Positions 22,524 to 32,760 of a stretch of DNA of 64,000 nucleotides are shown here, in pieces (the first letter of the stretch is position 1; each line of letters begins with the position of its first letter). The translations under genes and the position numbers were made by a program. Below the pieces are notes generated by a model. The model searched no databases and had not been told where the DNA came from. It saw only the letters and a list, made by a program, of their open reading frames with translations. The stretch is from Paenibacillus sp. FSL H8-0548. Its GTDB lineage: Bacteria; Bacillota; Bacilli; Paenibacillales; Paenibacillaceae. The DNA is taken from NCBI RefSeq assembly GCF_038630985.1, contig NZ_CP152049.1:2933501-2997500 (forward strand), written 5' to 3'.

Positions 22524-24121
22524 CACTAGCATTGCATAAAAATCGTATAGTCTTGTCAAGCGCTTATCCAGGTTACAGTATTAGTAAAAGAAAGGAGACC
22601 TATGGTTAGTGAGAATTTTCAGAATATAAAATCATGACAGTTAGTGCCAAAAAGACAAGGGGTGCTGTGATTCAGACAATCCATTATCCACATAATGTTA
22701 GATATTTAAATTACCGGATCATATGCCAGTTCGTCCAAGTGATCTTCTTCACCATTCTCGAATTGCTGTAGCGTCTCCGCAAATATGCGCTCATGATCGT
22801 AGGTCCGTCGCCCCTTGGATGTTCGGGTGCGGTCCCCGTACCATTTTCGGATCATCGCTATCAAGGGCTCGTCCCAGCAACGTTGCATCAGTTTATAGAT
22901 GATTAATAAGTTACCCTGGAACGCAATCTTTCGCTTAAGAAGCAGAAGCAGACAATACGTGATGAGTGCAATGCGGATTTGCGTATAGACTGCATTGGCG
23001 CTGATACCATAGAACCGCTTAATGTGCAGATGCTGCTTGACCCACTTGAAGAACAACTCGATGTGCCAGCGGCGACGGTAGAGCTCGCCAATCTCGATTG
23101 GCTCCATGGTCCTTTCATTCGTGATGATGGTAATGAGATTGCCCTTGCTATCATGTGTTTCGATTAACCGCAGCGTATGCTCCATTTGGTTTACACCAGG
23201 CTTGCCTAATCGCACGATGGCTTCTCTTAGAATGGGTCCCTCGGCATTCACAACCTTCTCTTCAAGGACCGTGACGACCGCATTAGCCTTCAAACGAGTG
23301 ATGAATCGCGTACCATTTTCGCAATACTGGTCGAATAAGTCATAATCGAGATAAGCGCGGTCAAACAGATTCATCGCATCCGGTTCCTGCACGACAAGCT
23401 CGTTCATCTCTGTCTTGTCCGAGGCTTTTGCCGGTTTAAGGACGACTTTATCTGGACTTACCATCTGTTCGTGATAGACTACGCGGGTATGCATCTTGAT
23501 GCCAGCTTTCGTGTTGCGAAATTCTGCCCACCGATGCTTCGTTAGACAGAGAGAGATCGTGGAAGAATCAATCAGATTCAACCGTCCAAGTGCTGCCGTT
23601 CCTTTCTGAAAGCCGTATTCCCTGTGAATCTGCTGAATGAGATGGCCAAGTGTCGCATCGAATAGACCTGGATCCAAGTCTCGCAATTTTCGGGAAAGCT
23701 GCGAAGCACTGATCGATTCCAATGCCAGTTCTCGTTGCAGCTCTTCACTCATGCGAACGTCCAAACTGATGTCAGCCAAACTCTTGACTTGGCACAACTG
23801 TGCAAAGATAAACAACTTACAGAATGTAACGGAATCCAGCTTCTTCGTGTACTTATCCAGTCCAAGTTTTGCAATCTGGTTCAATAAAAATTCTCGATCA
23901 AGAGGAATAAGGTATTCCTTAAAAGTGGATTTTGTAGTATCCTTGTCCATGCGATCTCCTTATGAGTAGGGATTTGGACAGGACTGTCTTCTTCCCTAAT
24001 CATAAGGTTTTTTCTTTGGGTAAAGCCACCTTAATTATTACATATTTAGAACAATTTTCTCATATAGGCTTTTCGGTGATCGCACTTGACAAATCTGATT
24101 TTTGTTTATGCAATGCTAGTG
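22524..24121 (-). mobile_element. Complete IS4-family insertion sequence with 9-bp target duplication
   Basis: The element is 1,598 bp. Its ends are inverted: CACTAGCATTGCATAAA at 22524-22540 and the complement of TTTATGCAATGCTAGTG at 24105-24121, with weaker pairing (TTGTCAAG/CTTGACAA) farther in. The 9-bp sequence AGTTGATTT flanks it on both sides (22515-22523 and 24122-24130), as expected of this family. One intact transposase lies inside on the minus strand. Confidence 0.92.
22706..23950 (-). CDS. IS4-family transposase
   Basis: A 414-residue transposase with an intact frame. The N-terminal DUF4372-like region (IPLDREFLLNQIAKLGLDKYTKKLD) is followed by the RNase H-like core: first Asp in LNLIDSSTISL, second Asp in MNLFDRAYLDYDLF, and the Glu in the Y-x2-R-x3-E-x6-K signature, YRRRWHIELFFKWVKQ. 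The intact ORF together with perfect ends and target duplication indicates a recent insertion that may still be active. Confidence 0.95.
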   Translation of the reverse strand: MDKDTTKSTFKEYLIPLDREFLLNQIAKLGLDKYTKKLDSVTFCKLFIFAQLCQVKSLADISLDVRMSEELQRELALESISASQLSRKLRDLDPGLFDATLGHLIQQIHREYGFQKGTAALGRLNLIDSSTISLCLTKHRWAEFRNTKAGIKMHTRVVYHEQMVSPDKVVLKPAKASDKTEMNELVVQEPDAMNLFDRAYLDYDLFDQYCENGTRFITRLKANAVVTVLEEKVVNAEGPILREAIVRLGKPGVNQMEHTLRLIETHDSKGNLITIITNERTMEPIEIGELYRRRWHIELFFKWVKQHLHIKRFYGISANAVYTQIRIALITYCLLLLLKRKIAFQGNLLIIYKLMQRCWDEPLIAMIRKWYGDRTRTSKGRRTYDHERIFAETLQQFENGEEDHLDELAYDPVI

Positions 24122-24137
24122 AGTTGATTTCAAAGCA

Positions 24138-24203
24138 AAGAGCACTCTACCATACAGCGGATAATCCTTGGGATTTTCGCTGTCAGCAGAGAGCTCTTTT
24201 TTT
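24138..24203 (+). terminator. Terminator displaced by the IS4 insertion
   Basis: AAGAGCACTCT and AGAGAGCTCTTTTTTT form the outer stem, with an inner CAGCG/CGCTG pair. No gene on the plus strand precedes it except, before IS insertion, the gene at 22237. Confidence 0.7.
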
Positions 24204-24209
24204 GTGCAA

Positions 24210-24305
24210 ATATAGGAAAGTATAACATTTCGCCATACTACTTCTATATTTCTGGGAATGAAACGCGCAGCGCCGCCAAAGGACGGTGACAGCCGTTTCA
24301 CCTTG
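24210..24305. repeat. 97-bp two-hairpin intergenic element, copy 2
   Basis: It matches 17549-17645. The outer pairings ATATAG/CTATAT and TGAAACG/CGTTTCA are kept, while several interior bases differ. As in copy 1 it starts a few bases after a terminator. Confidence 0.75.
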
Positions 24306-24346
24306 AGGTTATCTGTTGTTAATAGAGGGGACAACAAAGGGTTTAT

Positions 24347-24631
24347 TTATTTGTTTCTTTTCTTTGTTGCTTTGGAGATATAAGATTTTTTGCTCTTGTG
24401 GTGTTTGTGAGAACAGTTAGAACGGTTATTCTGCTCTGAAGCCTGCTCTGAAGCAATTTCATTTTGGTGGCAATATTGATAAAGATGTCTTTCAACAGGT
24501 ACGCAGTGATGACGAGTTACGACGTTTATTTGATGAACGACCTCTACGATTTGAGGATGGAAAACATCATTAGTAACAGTTACAGGCGGATCATATACTC
24601 TGACTGTTGGACAAAATGGTTTGCAAGACAA
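24347..24631 (-). CDS. CotD-like spore coat protein (putative)
   Basis: A 94-residue His- and Cys-containing protein. The TTG at 24631 is chosen because GGGAAGGAG lies 9 bp upstream; the longer frame to 24667 has no such site. The core PPVTVTNDVFHPQIVEVVHQ followed by RHHCVPVERHLYQYCHQNE matches the His-rich, repeated H-P-x-x-V pattern of CotD-type small coat proteins, and the tail is Ser/Lys/His-rich. A sigma-K-like -10 lies about 32 bp upstream, which fits mother-cell expression late in sporulation. The family call is by pattern only. Confidence 0.55.
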   Translation of the reverse strand: MSCKPFCPTVRVYDPPVTVTNDVFHPQIVEVVHQINVVTRHHCVPVERHLYQYCHQNEIASEQASEQNNRSNCSHKHHKSKKSYISKATKKRNK

Positions 24632-24662
24632 TGTTGTCAGCTCCTTCCCTAGTAGTCTTCTA

Positions 24663-24671
24663 TACAATATG
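24663..24671 (-). promoter_or_regulatory. Sigma-K-like -10 box of the CotD-like gene
   Basis: On the minus strand CATATTGTA fits the sigma-K -10 consensus CATAnnnTA and sits about 30 bp before the proposed TTG start. The -35 (AC) is not clearly placed. Confidence 0.4.
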
Positions 24672-24821
24672 AAACTCCCTAAGGATATGCTTGTGCTAGC
24701 GCCTTGCGAGACAAATGACAGACTCTTAGCCTATGAAATGTGAACATTAGGAGGAGTCCAAGGTCAAGTACCTAGAAGAATAGTGAGTCTGGCTAGAGGG
24801 TGTCTCAAGTGTTGTTCCCCA

Positions 24822-25026
24822 AAGAATTAGGTCTAAATTTTAGACCTAATTCTTCAAATAAGTACAAAAGAAGGGAATAAGTCTAAAAAATAGACCTATT
24901 TTCGTTCATATCCATCAAATGACCGTGTAGAACCCGTTTTATCAGAAATTAGATCTAAAAAATAGATCTATTTCTCCAAACTCATCGCATTTGTCAGAAA
25001 TAAGTCTAAAAAATAGACCTATTTCT
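24822..25026. repeat. Array of four related palindromes
   Basis: Four units share the pattern AGAAATAgGTCTA, A-rich centre, TAGACcTATTTCT: 24822-24854 (perfect 16-bp arms with one central base), 24875-24903, 24944-24975 and 24997-25026. Centres are about 50-70 bp apart and the sequences between units differ. They fill the middle of the 514-bp gap 24668-25181. The third unit has AGATCTA/TAGATCT instead of AGTCTA/TAGACC, changing both arms while keeping the pairing. No gene overlaps them. Confidence 0.85.
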
Positions 25027-25080
25027 AAACGTCTCCATCAAAAGGGATTTCAAATGGTTCAGCGAGGCAGTTGAAATCAG

Positions 25081-25126
25081 AAAATCAGCCGATCAAGTAT
25101 AGAAACCTTGATCGGCTGATTTTTTG
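25081..25126. terminator. Strong hairpin terminator between palindrome array and abfA
   Basis: AAAATCAGCCGATCAAG and CTTGATCGGCTGATTTT form a perfect 17-bp stem. The best T run is on the plus strand (TTTTTT), where no gene precedes it; on the minus strand it would end the abfA transcript. Confidence 0.85.
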
Positions 25127-25181
25127 AAAAATGAGGCAGTTCCTCATGTAATTTCACGTGTATTTAAGTTAAGAGATTCTA

Positions 25182-26735
<1,554 letters not shown>

Positions 26736-26850
26736 ATAATTGTTGATATCTTCTATAATATTTATCATAATACATATATACAATCAATACTGTGTTCTTG
26801 AATATACCTAGGATTAGCTAAATTACTAATTGTAAAAGCAGGTGTAGTAC

Positions 26851-27753
26851 ATGTATTTAACGACTGATTCACAATCACTTCGTGTATACGAAGCGTTAGC
26901 CAGCGAGGTGCGCTTGCAAATTATCGATTTATTATACGTGAAAGAGATGCATATTAAAGAGCTGGCGTCTTCTCTGTATTTGAGCAGCGCAATCGTCAGT
27001 ACACATGTCAACAAGCTGCAGACGGCCGGGCTGGTCAGCTATCGAATGCGAAGAATCAACGGAGGCACCTATAAGTATTGCTCTTTATCTACGGAGTATC
27101 TCCAAATTCGATTGTCGAAATCCGAGCATGAGACTAGGAAATTTACAGAGGTATCCATTCCTGTCGGTCATTACACTGATTTTGAAGCAGCGCCAACCTG
27201 CGGGATCGCCACAACGACGAAAATGATCGGGTTTTATGATAATCCGACTTATTTTCTAGATCCAGAGCGTGTCCATGCAGGCATTTTATGGTTTGCTCGC
27301 GGTTTTCTTGAATACAAAATTCCGAATTATCTCTTCAAGGATCAACGGGTAACCGAAATTGAAATATCGTTGGAGATCGGCTCCGAGGCTCCGCATATTA
27401 ATGAAAACTGGCCCTCGGATATAGAGTTTACGATTAACGACAAACTAATGGGCATTTGGACAAGCCCAGGTGATTTTGGAAGGCTTAGGGGGCGCTTGTC
27501 GCCTGAATGGTGGCATTCCGATGTCAATCAATATGGGCTGTTGAAGGTACTTCGCATTAATGAGAACGGGAGCTATGTGGATGGAGAGCGAATTTCGGAA
27601 CTCACGATAAAGGATGTGCCTTGGGACAGCTCACAGTGGACATTCCGTATTAGTTCTGATGATATTTCACGCGGTAGAGGCGGATTGACGCTGTACGGAA
27701 AAGGCTTCGGAAACTATGACCAGGATATTGTCATTCGCAGCTATTATGAATAA
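26851..27753 (+). CDS. ArsR-type HTH regulator with large C-terminal domain
   Basis: A 300-residue protein. Residues about 8-75 form an ArsR-like winged helix (YEALASEVRLQIIDLLYVKEM, then IKELASSLYLSSAIVSTHVNKLQTAGLV). The remaining 220 residues are unusual for ArsR proteins: they contain IGFYDNPTYFLDPERVHAGILWFARGFLEYKIPNYL and a beta-rich end with SSQWTFRISSDDISRGRGGLTLYGKGFG, which may be a sugar-binding domain. It is divergent from abfA and upstream of a two-component system and sugar ABC importer. Probably an arabinose/oligosaccharide-responsive repressor; the ligand is inferred from context. Confidence 0.8.
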   Translation: MYLTTDSQSLRVYEALASEVRLQIIDLLYVKEMHIKELASSLYLSSAIVSTHVNKLQTAGLVSYRMRRINGGTYKYCSLSTEYLQIRLSKSEHETRKFTEVSIPVGHYTDFEAAPTCGIATTTKMIGFYDNPTYFLDPERVHAGILWFARGFLEYKIPNYLFKDQRVTEIEISLEIGSEAPHINENWPSDIEFTINDKLMGIWTSPGDFGRLRGRLSPEWWHSDVNQYGLLKVLRINENGSYVDGERISELTIKDVPWDSSQWTFRISSDDISRGRGGLTLYGKGFGNYDQDIVIRSYYE

Positions 27754-27802
27754 AGGCGCCTGGATAGACTAGCAGGAGAAGATTAAGGCTGGAGGTTGAA
27801 CC

Positions 27803-29374
27803 ATGGGTATTGCTTGTCGTGTTCTTATCGTAGATGATGAATTATTAGTAAGACAGGGGATCAAGCATCTGTTGAATTGGGAGCATGAAGGCTTCCAAAT
27901 CGTAGGAGAGGCTTCCAATGGGAAGGAGGCACTCGAGCAAATCGAGCGGCTGGCACCACATATTGTCATCACAGATATTGTGATGCCTGTTATGGGAGGA
28001 GAGGAGCTGACTCGCACGATAAAGACGCGTTTTCCGGAAATTGAGGTCATTATTTTAAGCAGCTTCGGCGAATTTGATTATGTGCGATCTACCTTTCAAA
28101 GCGGTGTTGCTGATTATATATTAAAGCCAAAGCTGGAAGCCTTTCAACTGCTCGGCATCGTGAAACGGACAGCTCGAAAAATTCCTTCTTTACAGCTAAT
28201 GGAGGCCGATGAGGATGACGGCTTGTCCGTTAAACAGGTCCTAGATAAGCTCGTTTCGGGCTATGAGACAGATACGAATAATCCAGTAGTTGAAGAAGCT
28301 TTCCCTCATCCTAGCTTCCGATTGCTAGGAGTGGATACGAAACTGCTGATGAATAAGGGCAGAGATCGCCAAGCTGATTCCCAGTGGCTAGACAAAATAA
28401 CAGAGGAGCTGGCAGCCGGCTTAACCGATTCCGTATATTACGAAATCCCTACGGAGCAGGGAATGGTAGTTGTGCTTGTTAATGTCGCAAATCAGGATGA
28501 GCAGAAGCTGACGAATATAGCCAGGAAGCTGGCAGCGGGAACGAGCGAGCAATTGCCGGAGCTAGGGTGGACGCTCGGAGAAGCCTTTACTGACCTAAGC
28601 CAGCTGGGTGTGTGCTACAAGGAAAGCTTCCTTAAGCTTAATGCCTATCGCTTCTTCCTCCCAGAAGCACAGCGATTGATTATGCATGAGGAGCTGCCGT
28701 TCATAACCGAAGAAGCTCGAAGCTTTAATATGAACGATTTTTCAGAGCTGATGAACCGCAGGCAATTTGATAAGGCATTTGGCGGACTGCTGGCCTATGT
28801 GCAGGCGTCTCATTACCAAACCGATGTATTTGAGTTCAAATCCTTTTTAGGCAATGTTATTTTTAATATTACGATTTTGCTAGGTCGCCTGGAATCGGAT
28901 AATAAAATATTAGAAGAGGCCAAATATGCGTATTTCAAATCGATCGGTGAAACGACGCATGTAAGCCAAGCCATTTCGCAGCTCGAGAGCTTTATTGCAA
29001 AAGCAAACGAGGTTATTAGGGCAAGAGGAGCTGCAGGCAGCAATTCCAGTATGACGCAGCTGCTTCAATATATTCGAGATCATTATGCAGAGCCGCTTAG
29101 TCTAACAGAGCTAGCCAAGCATTTTCATTTTAATCCGTCTTATTTATCGAGTTATTTCACATCGCATAATAAGGAAGGCTTTAGTGAATATTTGAACAAG
29201 ATCCGCGTGGAGAAGGCTGCTGAGCTTTTGCAGTATCATTCGGCGTCTATCTCTGAAATAAGCGGTATGGTCGGCTATTCGGACCACAGCTATTTCACGA
29301 AGGTGTTTAAGAAGCTGACGGGCCTATCGCCAAGCCACTATAGAAAACAATACATGGGCAAGAAGAGGGATTAG
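27803..29374 (+). CDS. YesN-type response regulator with AraC output domain
   Basis: A 523-residue regulator. The receiver domain (residues 5-125) has the acidic pair Asp11-Asp12, phosphoacceptor Asp58 in VITDIVMP and the Lys in DYILKP. A long middle helical region follows, and the C-terminal 100 residues carry two AraC helix-turn-helices (LTELAKHFHFNPSYLSSYF and ISEISGMVGYSDHSYFTKVF). GGAGG precedes the ATG. Its gene is followed after 3 bp by the partner kinase and then the ABC importer, the usual Paenibacillus arrangement in which the pair induces the transporter. Confidence 0.95.
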   Translation: MGIACRVLIVDDELLVRQGIKHLLNWEHEGFQIVGEASNGKEALEQIERLAPHIVITDIVMPVMGGEELTRTIKTRFPEIEVIILSSFGEFDYVRSTFQSGVADYILKPKLEAFQLLGIVKRTARKIPSLQLMEADEDDGLSVKQVLDKLVSGYETDTNNPVVEEAFPHPSFRLLGVDTKLLMNKGRDRQADSQWLDKITEELAAGLTDSVYYEIPTEQGMVVVLVNVANQDEQKLTNIARKLAAGTSEQLPELGWTLGEAFTDLSQLGVCYKESFLKLNAYRFFLPEAQRLIMHEELPFITEEARSFNMNDFSELMNRRQFDKAFGGLLAYVQASHYQTDVFEFKSFLGNVIFNITILLGRLESDNKILEEAKYAYFKSIGETTHVSQAISQLESFIAKANEVIRARGAAGSNSSMTQLLQYIRDHYAEPLSLTELAKHFHFNPSYLSSYFTSHNKEGFSEYLNKIRVEKAAELLQYHSASISEISGMVGYSDHSYFTKVFKKLTGLSPSHYRKQYMGKKRD

Positions 29375-29377
29375 CAG

Positions 29378-31153
29378 ATGAGAAGCTTTTTGGACAAACT
29401 TAAATTTCACGGCTTATTTATTAAAATGTTTATGGTCACGCTAGTTAGCATTGTAACCGTGTCACTCTTGACATCTATCGTTATGATTCAAATGTCGGAG
29501 CGGCTTTTCATGAATACATTCAGTATTACGAATTCCAAAATTATCAGTCAAATACAGACGAATTTCGAATCATTCAACTACTCAGTCGTAACTGCATCTA
29601 ACAATGTGCTCCAAAATGGCGAGATCAAAGGCTTCTTGACTAAACCGGATATGGACTCGCTCTCCTCTTTGCAGAGCTATTACTTGGCTAGCCAGCAAAT
29701 GAAGAAAATTCATTCGAATGTAGCCGCTTATCCGGTAACAATGACCATATCGGGAGTGAATAAGAAGACACACTCCACGGACAGCTCCTATTGGCCAAGC
29801 TCAACCGAGATGCTAAGAAATAGCATTTTGACAGTAAATACGCTTATTTATCCTAAAAAGCTTATTTATCAATTAGATACAGAAAATGTAGCTGGTTCAT
29901 CACATGATGATCCGGCTATTGTTGCTTCCCGAGCTTTAATGGAGAGAACGAGTGCTAACCAATATGGGGTGCTTTATTTTGCGATCAAAGAGAGTGATTT
30001 TAAGCGCTTTTATGCAAGCTTCACAAGCAATGGCAATGATGTTGTTATTTTGGATCACTCGGGAGTCGTTGTCTCGAGCAATCGGCAGGACCTGATCGGG
30101 AACAAAGAGCTTGATTTGCTTGGTTATGCCAAAGATATTGAGGAACAGAAGCAGGACTATAAAGATGTTAATGTACTCGGAAACAGCAGTCTCGTTTTGT
30201 CCAAGTATTTGCCGGAATATAACTTTTACCTTGTGAATCTGATCAATAAGCAGGAAGTGCTTAGTGAAATGGTCGATTTTAAAATGGTTGCACTCATTAG
30301 TTTCGCTATCGTTATCGTAGCGCTATTTATTGTTTTCATTATTTCCAGAAGATTAACGAAATCATTAACGATGCTGGCCAAACAAATGTCAGGCATTACA
30401 GCGAATGCATTCGACAATTATATTGAGGTTTCCGGCAGCTTTGAGATTAAACAGCTCGGACATGCCTACAACTATATGCTCGATGAGCTGAACGATTATA
30501 TTAAGAAGCTCATTCAGACGCAGAAGGATCAGCGAAACGCAGAGCTGTCGGCATTGCAAATGCAGATTAATCCACATTTTCTTTATAATACGCTGGCATC
30601 GATTAAAATTTTGGTGCAGCAAGGAAATAAGGAGAAGGCTGCAGCTACGATCAACTCTTTAATTTCATTGCTGCAAAATACGGTAAGCAACATTAGTGAG
30701 ACGATCACCGTATCTCAAGAGCTCGTAAATTTGAAAAATTACGTCTATATCAATCATGTTCGTTATGGCGAGCAATTTGTCGTTAATTATTTTGTTGCAG
30801 ACAACTGCTATGGCTATCATGTACCGAAACTTATTATTCAGCCGTTTATAGAAAATGCCTTCTTTCATGCTTTTCAAGAGCGGAAGGATGGGTATATTTA
30901 TGTGCTTATTTCCAGTGAGGAAGATGCATTAGTATGTGAGGTTGTAGATAATGGCGTTGGAATGGCGGGGTATGACCAGCAAAATCCTGCTCACAGCTCG
31001 ATTAGCTCGAGCCATTTTTTCTCAGGAATCGGTATTCGCAATGTTCATGATCGGATCAAACTGCTATATGGCGAGGAATATGGCGTTTCGATCGTAAGTG
31101 ATATTGGAGAGGGAACTAGAGTGAAAATTAGACTGCCCCTCCATAAGTCCTAA
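29378..31153 (+). CDS. YesM-type membrane sensor histidine kinase
   Basis: A 591-residue kinase with an N-terminal membrane helix (about 12-34), a dCache-like extracellular region, a second helix (about 295-317, MVALISFAIVIVALFIVFIISRR), HAMP and then the His_kinase module MQINPHFLYNTLASIKILV, whose His is the phosphorylation site. The ATP-binding domain shows PKLIIQPFIENAFFHAF (N box), VVDNGVGM (G1) and GIGIRNVHDRIKLLYG (G2). It senses an external sugar, possibly with the binding protein encoded downstream, and phosphorylates the YesN partner. Confidence 0.95.
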   Translation: MRSFLDKLKFHGLFIKMFMVTLVSIVTVSLLTSIVMIQMSERLFMNTFSITNSKIISQIQTNFESFNYSVVTASNNVLQNGEIKGFLTKPDMDSLSSLQSYYLASQQMKKIHSNVAAYPVTMTISGVNKKTHSTDSSYWPSSTEMLRNSILTVNTLIYPKKLIYQLDTENVAGSSHDDPAIVASRALMERTSANQYGVLYFAIKESDFKRFYASFTSNGNDVVILDHSGVVVSSNRQDLIGNKELDLLGYAKDIEEQKQDYKDVNVLGNSSLVLSKYLPEYNFYLVNLINKQEVLSEMVDFKMVALISFAIVIVALFIVFIISRRLTKSLTMLAKQMSGITANAFDNYIEVSGSFEIKQLGHAYNYMLDELNDYIKKLIQTQKDQRNAELSALQMQINPHFLYNTLASIKILVQQGNKEKAAATINSLISLLQNTVSNISETITVSQELVNLKNYVYINHVRYGEQFVVNYFVADNCYGYHVPKLIIQPFIENAFFHAFQERKDGYIYVLISSEEDALVCEVVDNGVGMAGYDQQNPAHSSISSSHFFSGIGIRNVHDRIKLLYGEEYGVSIVSDIGEGTRVKIRLPLHKS

Positions 31154-31241
31154 AAAAAATACCAATAAACAAATTTATTGCTAATTACATAATAACGATT
31201 GGAAAGGTAACAATAGAATGACAAATCCGCACAAATATATT

Positions 31242-31286
31242 GCTAACGAGTCCCATTTCCGTATTGCTATAATGAAATTCGTTAGC
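31242..31286 (+). promoter_or_regulatory. Inverted repeat and -10 upstream of the sugar-binding protein gene
   Basis: GCTAACGA (31242-31249) and TCGTTAGC (31279-31286) are perfect inverted halves flanking a TATAAT at 31268-31273. The -35 is poor, as expected for an activated promoter. The regulator could be the YesN-type protein just upstream. Confidence 0.45.
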
Positions 31287-31338
31287 CAACAAACGCTTTC
31301 AACAAGGCTATCAGTTATCGAAAAAGGGGCTGAATATT

Positions 31339-32640
31339 TTGAAAAAACTACTCGCAATTATGCTCGCCAGCTTTGTGCTTCTTACGGCATGCTCGAGCAC
31401 TGGAAACAATGCCGCTAATAATGGCGGTACTGCAGCAGAAGGAACAAAAGAAATTACAGTATGGGCATGGGACAAGGTGTTTAACATCGGTGCTATGGAG
31501 CGTGCTAGTGAAGCTTATAAAGCAAAAAATCCCGATTCTGATCTAAAGATCAACATTATTGAAAATGCTCAAGCGGACATTATCCAAAAAATGAATGCGG
31601 GCTTGAATGCAGGTACAACAAAAAGCTTGCCAACGATCGTATTGATCGAGGATTACCGTGCACAAAGCTTCTTACAATCTTACCCGGATGCGTTTTTTGA
31701 ACTAACCGATTTCATTAATCCAGGCGATTTCGCAGATTACAAAATCGGGCCAACAAGTGTAGACGGCAAGCAATACGGCGTACCATTTGATTCTGGTGCT
31801 GCTGGCTTGTATGTAAGAAGTGACTACTTAGAAGAAGCAGGCTATAAAGTTGCTGACCTGCAGGATATTGATTGGAAGAAATTTATTGAAATTGGTAAAG
31901 CAGTGAAAGCCAAAACAGGCAAATCTTTGCTGACGCAAGATCCTAATGATCTTGGTCTGATCCGAATGATGATTCAATCCGCTGGTTCTTGGTACCTGAA
32001 GGATGATGGCACAACGCCAAATCTTGTAGGCAACGAAGCGCTGAAGGAAGCATTTGAATCGTACAAAGAGCTTATGAGTGCAGATATTGTCAAAGTAACA
32101 TCCGATTGGAGCCAGTTTGTGGGCGCATTTAATAGCGGAGAGGTTGCGACTGTTCCTACGGGCAACTGGATCACAGCTTCGATTAAAGCGGAAGCTTCAC
32201 AAGCAGGCAAATGGGCGGTTGTACCATTCCCTAAACTTGGGAACAATGCGAACTCCGTGCATGCGTCTAACCTTGGAGGCAGCTCGTGGTATGTTATGAA
32301 TGTTGACGGTAAAGAAGCCGCAGCAGAATTTTTGAAGCAAACCTTTGGTTCGGATGTTGAGCTTTATCAGAAGCTTGTGACAGAGATTGGTGCGATCAGT
32401 ACTTTGAAAGCAGCAGCAACTGGCGAAGCGTACAAGCAAGCGGACGAGTTTTTTGGCGGCCAAAAAGTAATTGAAGACTTTGCGAAATGGACAGAGCAAA
32501 TTCCGAATGTAAACTATGGCATGCATACGTATGCGCTTGAGGATATTCTTGTCGTAGAAATGCAAAATTACTTGGGTGGCAAAGATATTGATAAAGTATT
32601 AAGTGATGCGCAAGCACAAGCAGAAACACAAGTAAAATAA
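31339..32640 (+). CDS. Sugar ABC transporter substrate-binding lipoprotein
   Basis: A 433-residue family 1 extracellular solute-binding protein. It starts at TTG (KKLLAIMLASFVLLTAC), with lipobox LTAC giving the lipid-anchored Cys at residue 18. EITVWAWDKVFNIGAMERASEAY and the hinge region YGVPFDSGAAGLYVRSDYLEEAG are typical of oligosaccharide binders. It delivers sugar to the two permeases encoded downstream. No ATPase gene is present; such importers usually share MsmX/UgpC-type ATPases encoded elsewhere. Confidence 0.95.
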   Translation: MKKLLAIMLASFVLLTACSSTGNNAANNGGTAAEGTKEITVWAWDKVFNIGAMERASEAYKAKNPDSDLKINIIENAQADIIQKMNAGLNAGTTKSLPTIVLIEDYRAQSFLQSYPDAFFELTDFINPGDFADYKIGPTSVDGKQYGVPFDSGAAGLYVRSDYLEEAGYKVADLQDIDWKKFIEIGKAVKAKTGKSLLTQDPNDLGLIRMMIQSAGSWYLKDDGTTPNLVGNEALKEAFESYKELMSADIVKVTSDWSQFVGAFNSGEVATVPTGNWITASIKAEASQAGKWAVVPFPKLGNNANSVHASNLGGSSWYVMNVDGKEAAAEFLKQTFGSDVELYQKLVTEIGAISTLKAAATGEAYKQADEFFGGQKVIEDFAKWTEQIPNVNYGMHTYALEDILVVEMQNYLGGKDIDKVLSDAQAQAETQVK

Positions 32641-32760
32641 ATAAAATCATACCGTAAGTCATAAAAATCTGAGGCTTCTCCTTCTCCTGATCAGCATGCC
32701 CAAGGCTCGGCTGAAGGGCTGGAGAAGTCGCAAGATTGTAAAGAAAGGGGTTAGGCTAAC

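Noticed and set aside
24822..25026. CRISPR-like array
   Set aside because: The units are palindromes with drifting sequence and unequal spacing, there are only four, and no cas genes are nearby.
31241..31256. CcpA cre site before the sugar-binding protein gene
   Set aside because: TGCTAACGAGTCCCA has at least two mismatches to the cre consensus at conserved positions; the inverted repeat with 31279-31286 explains it better.
31218..31418. Possible 66-residue ORF upstream of the sugar-binding protein
   Set aside because: It overlaps the lipoprotein signal-peptide region in another frame and covers the inverted repeat and -10; it looks like promoter sequence.
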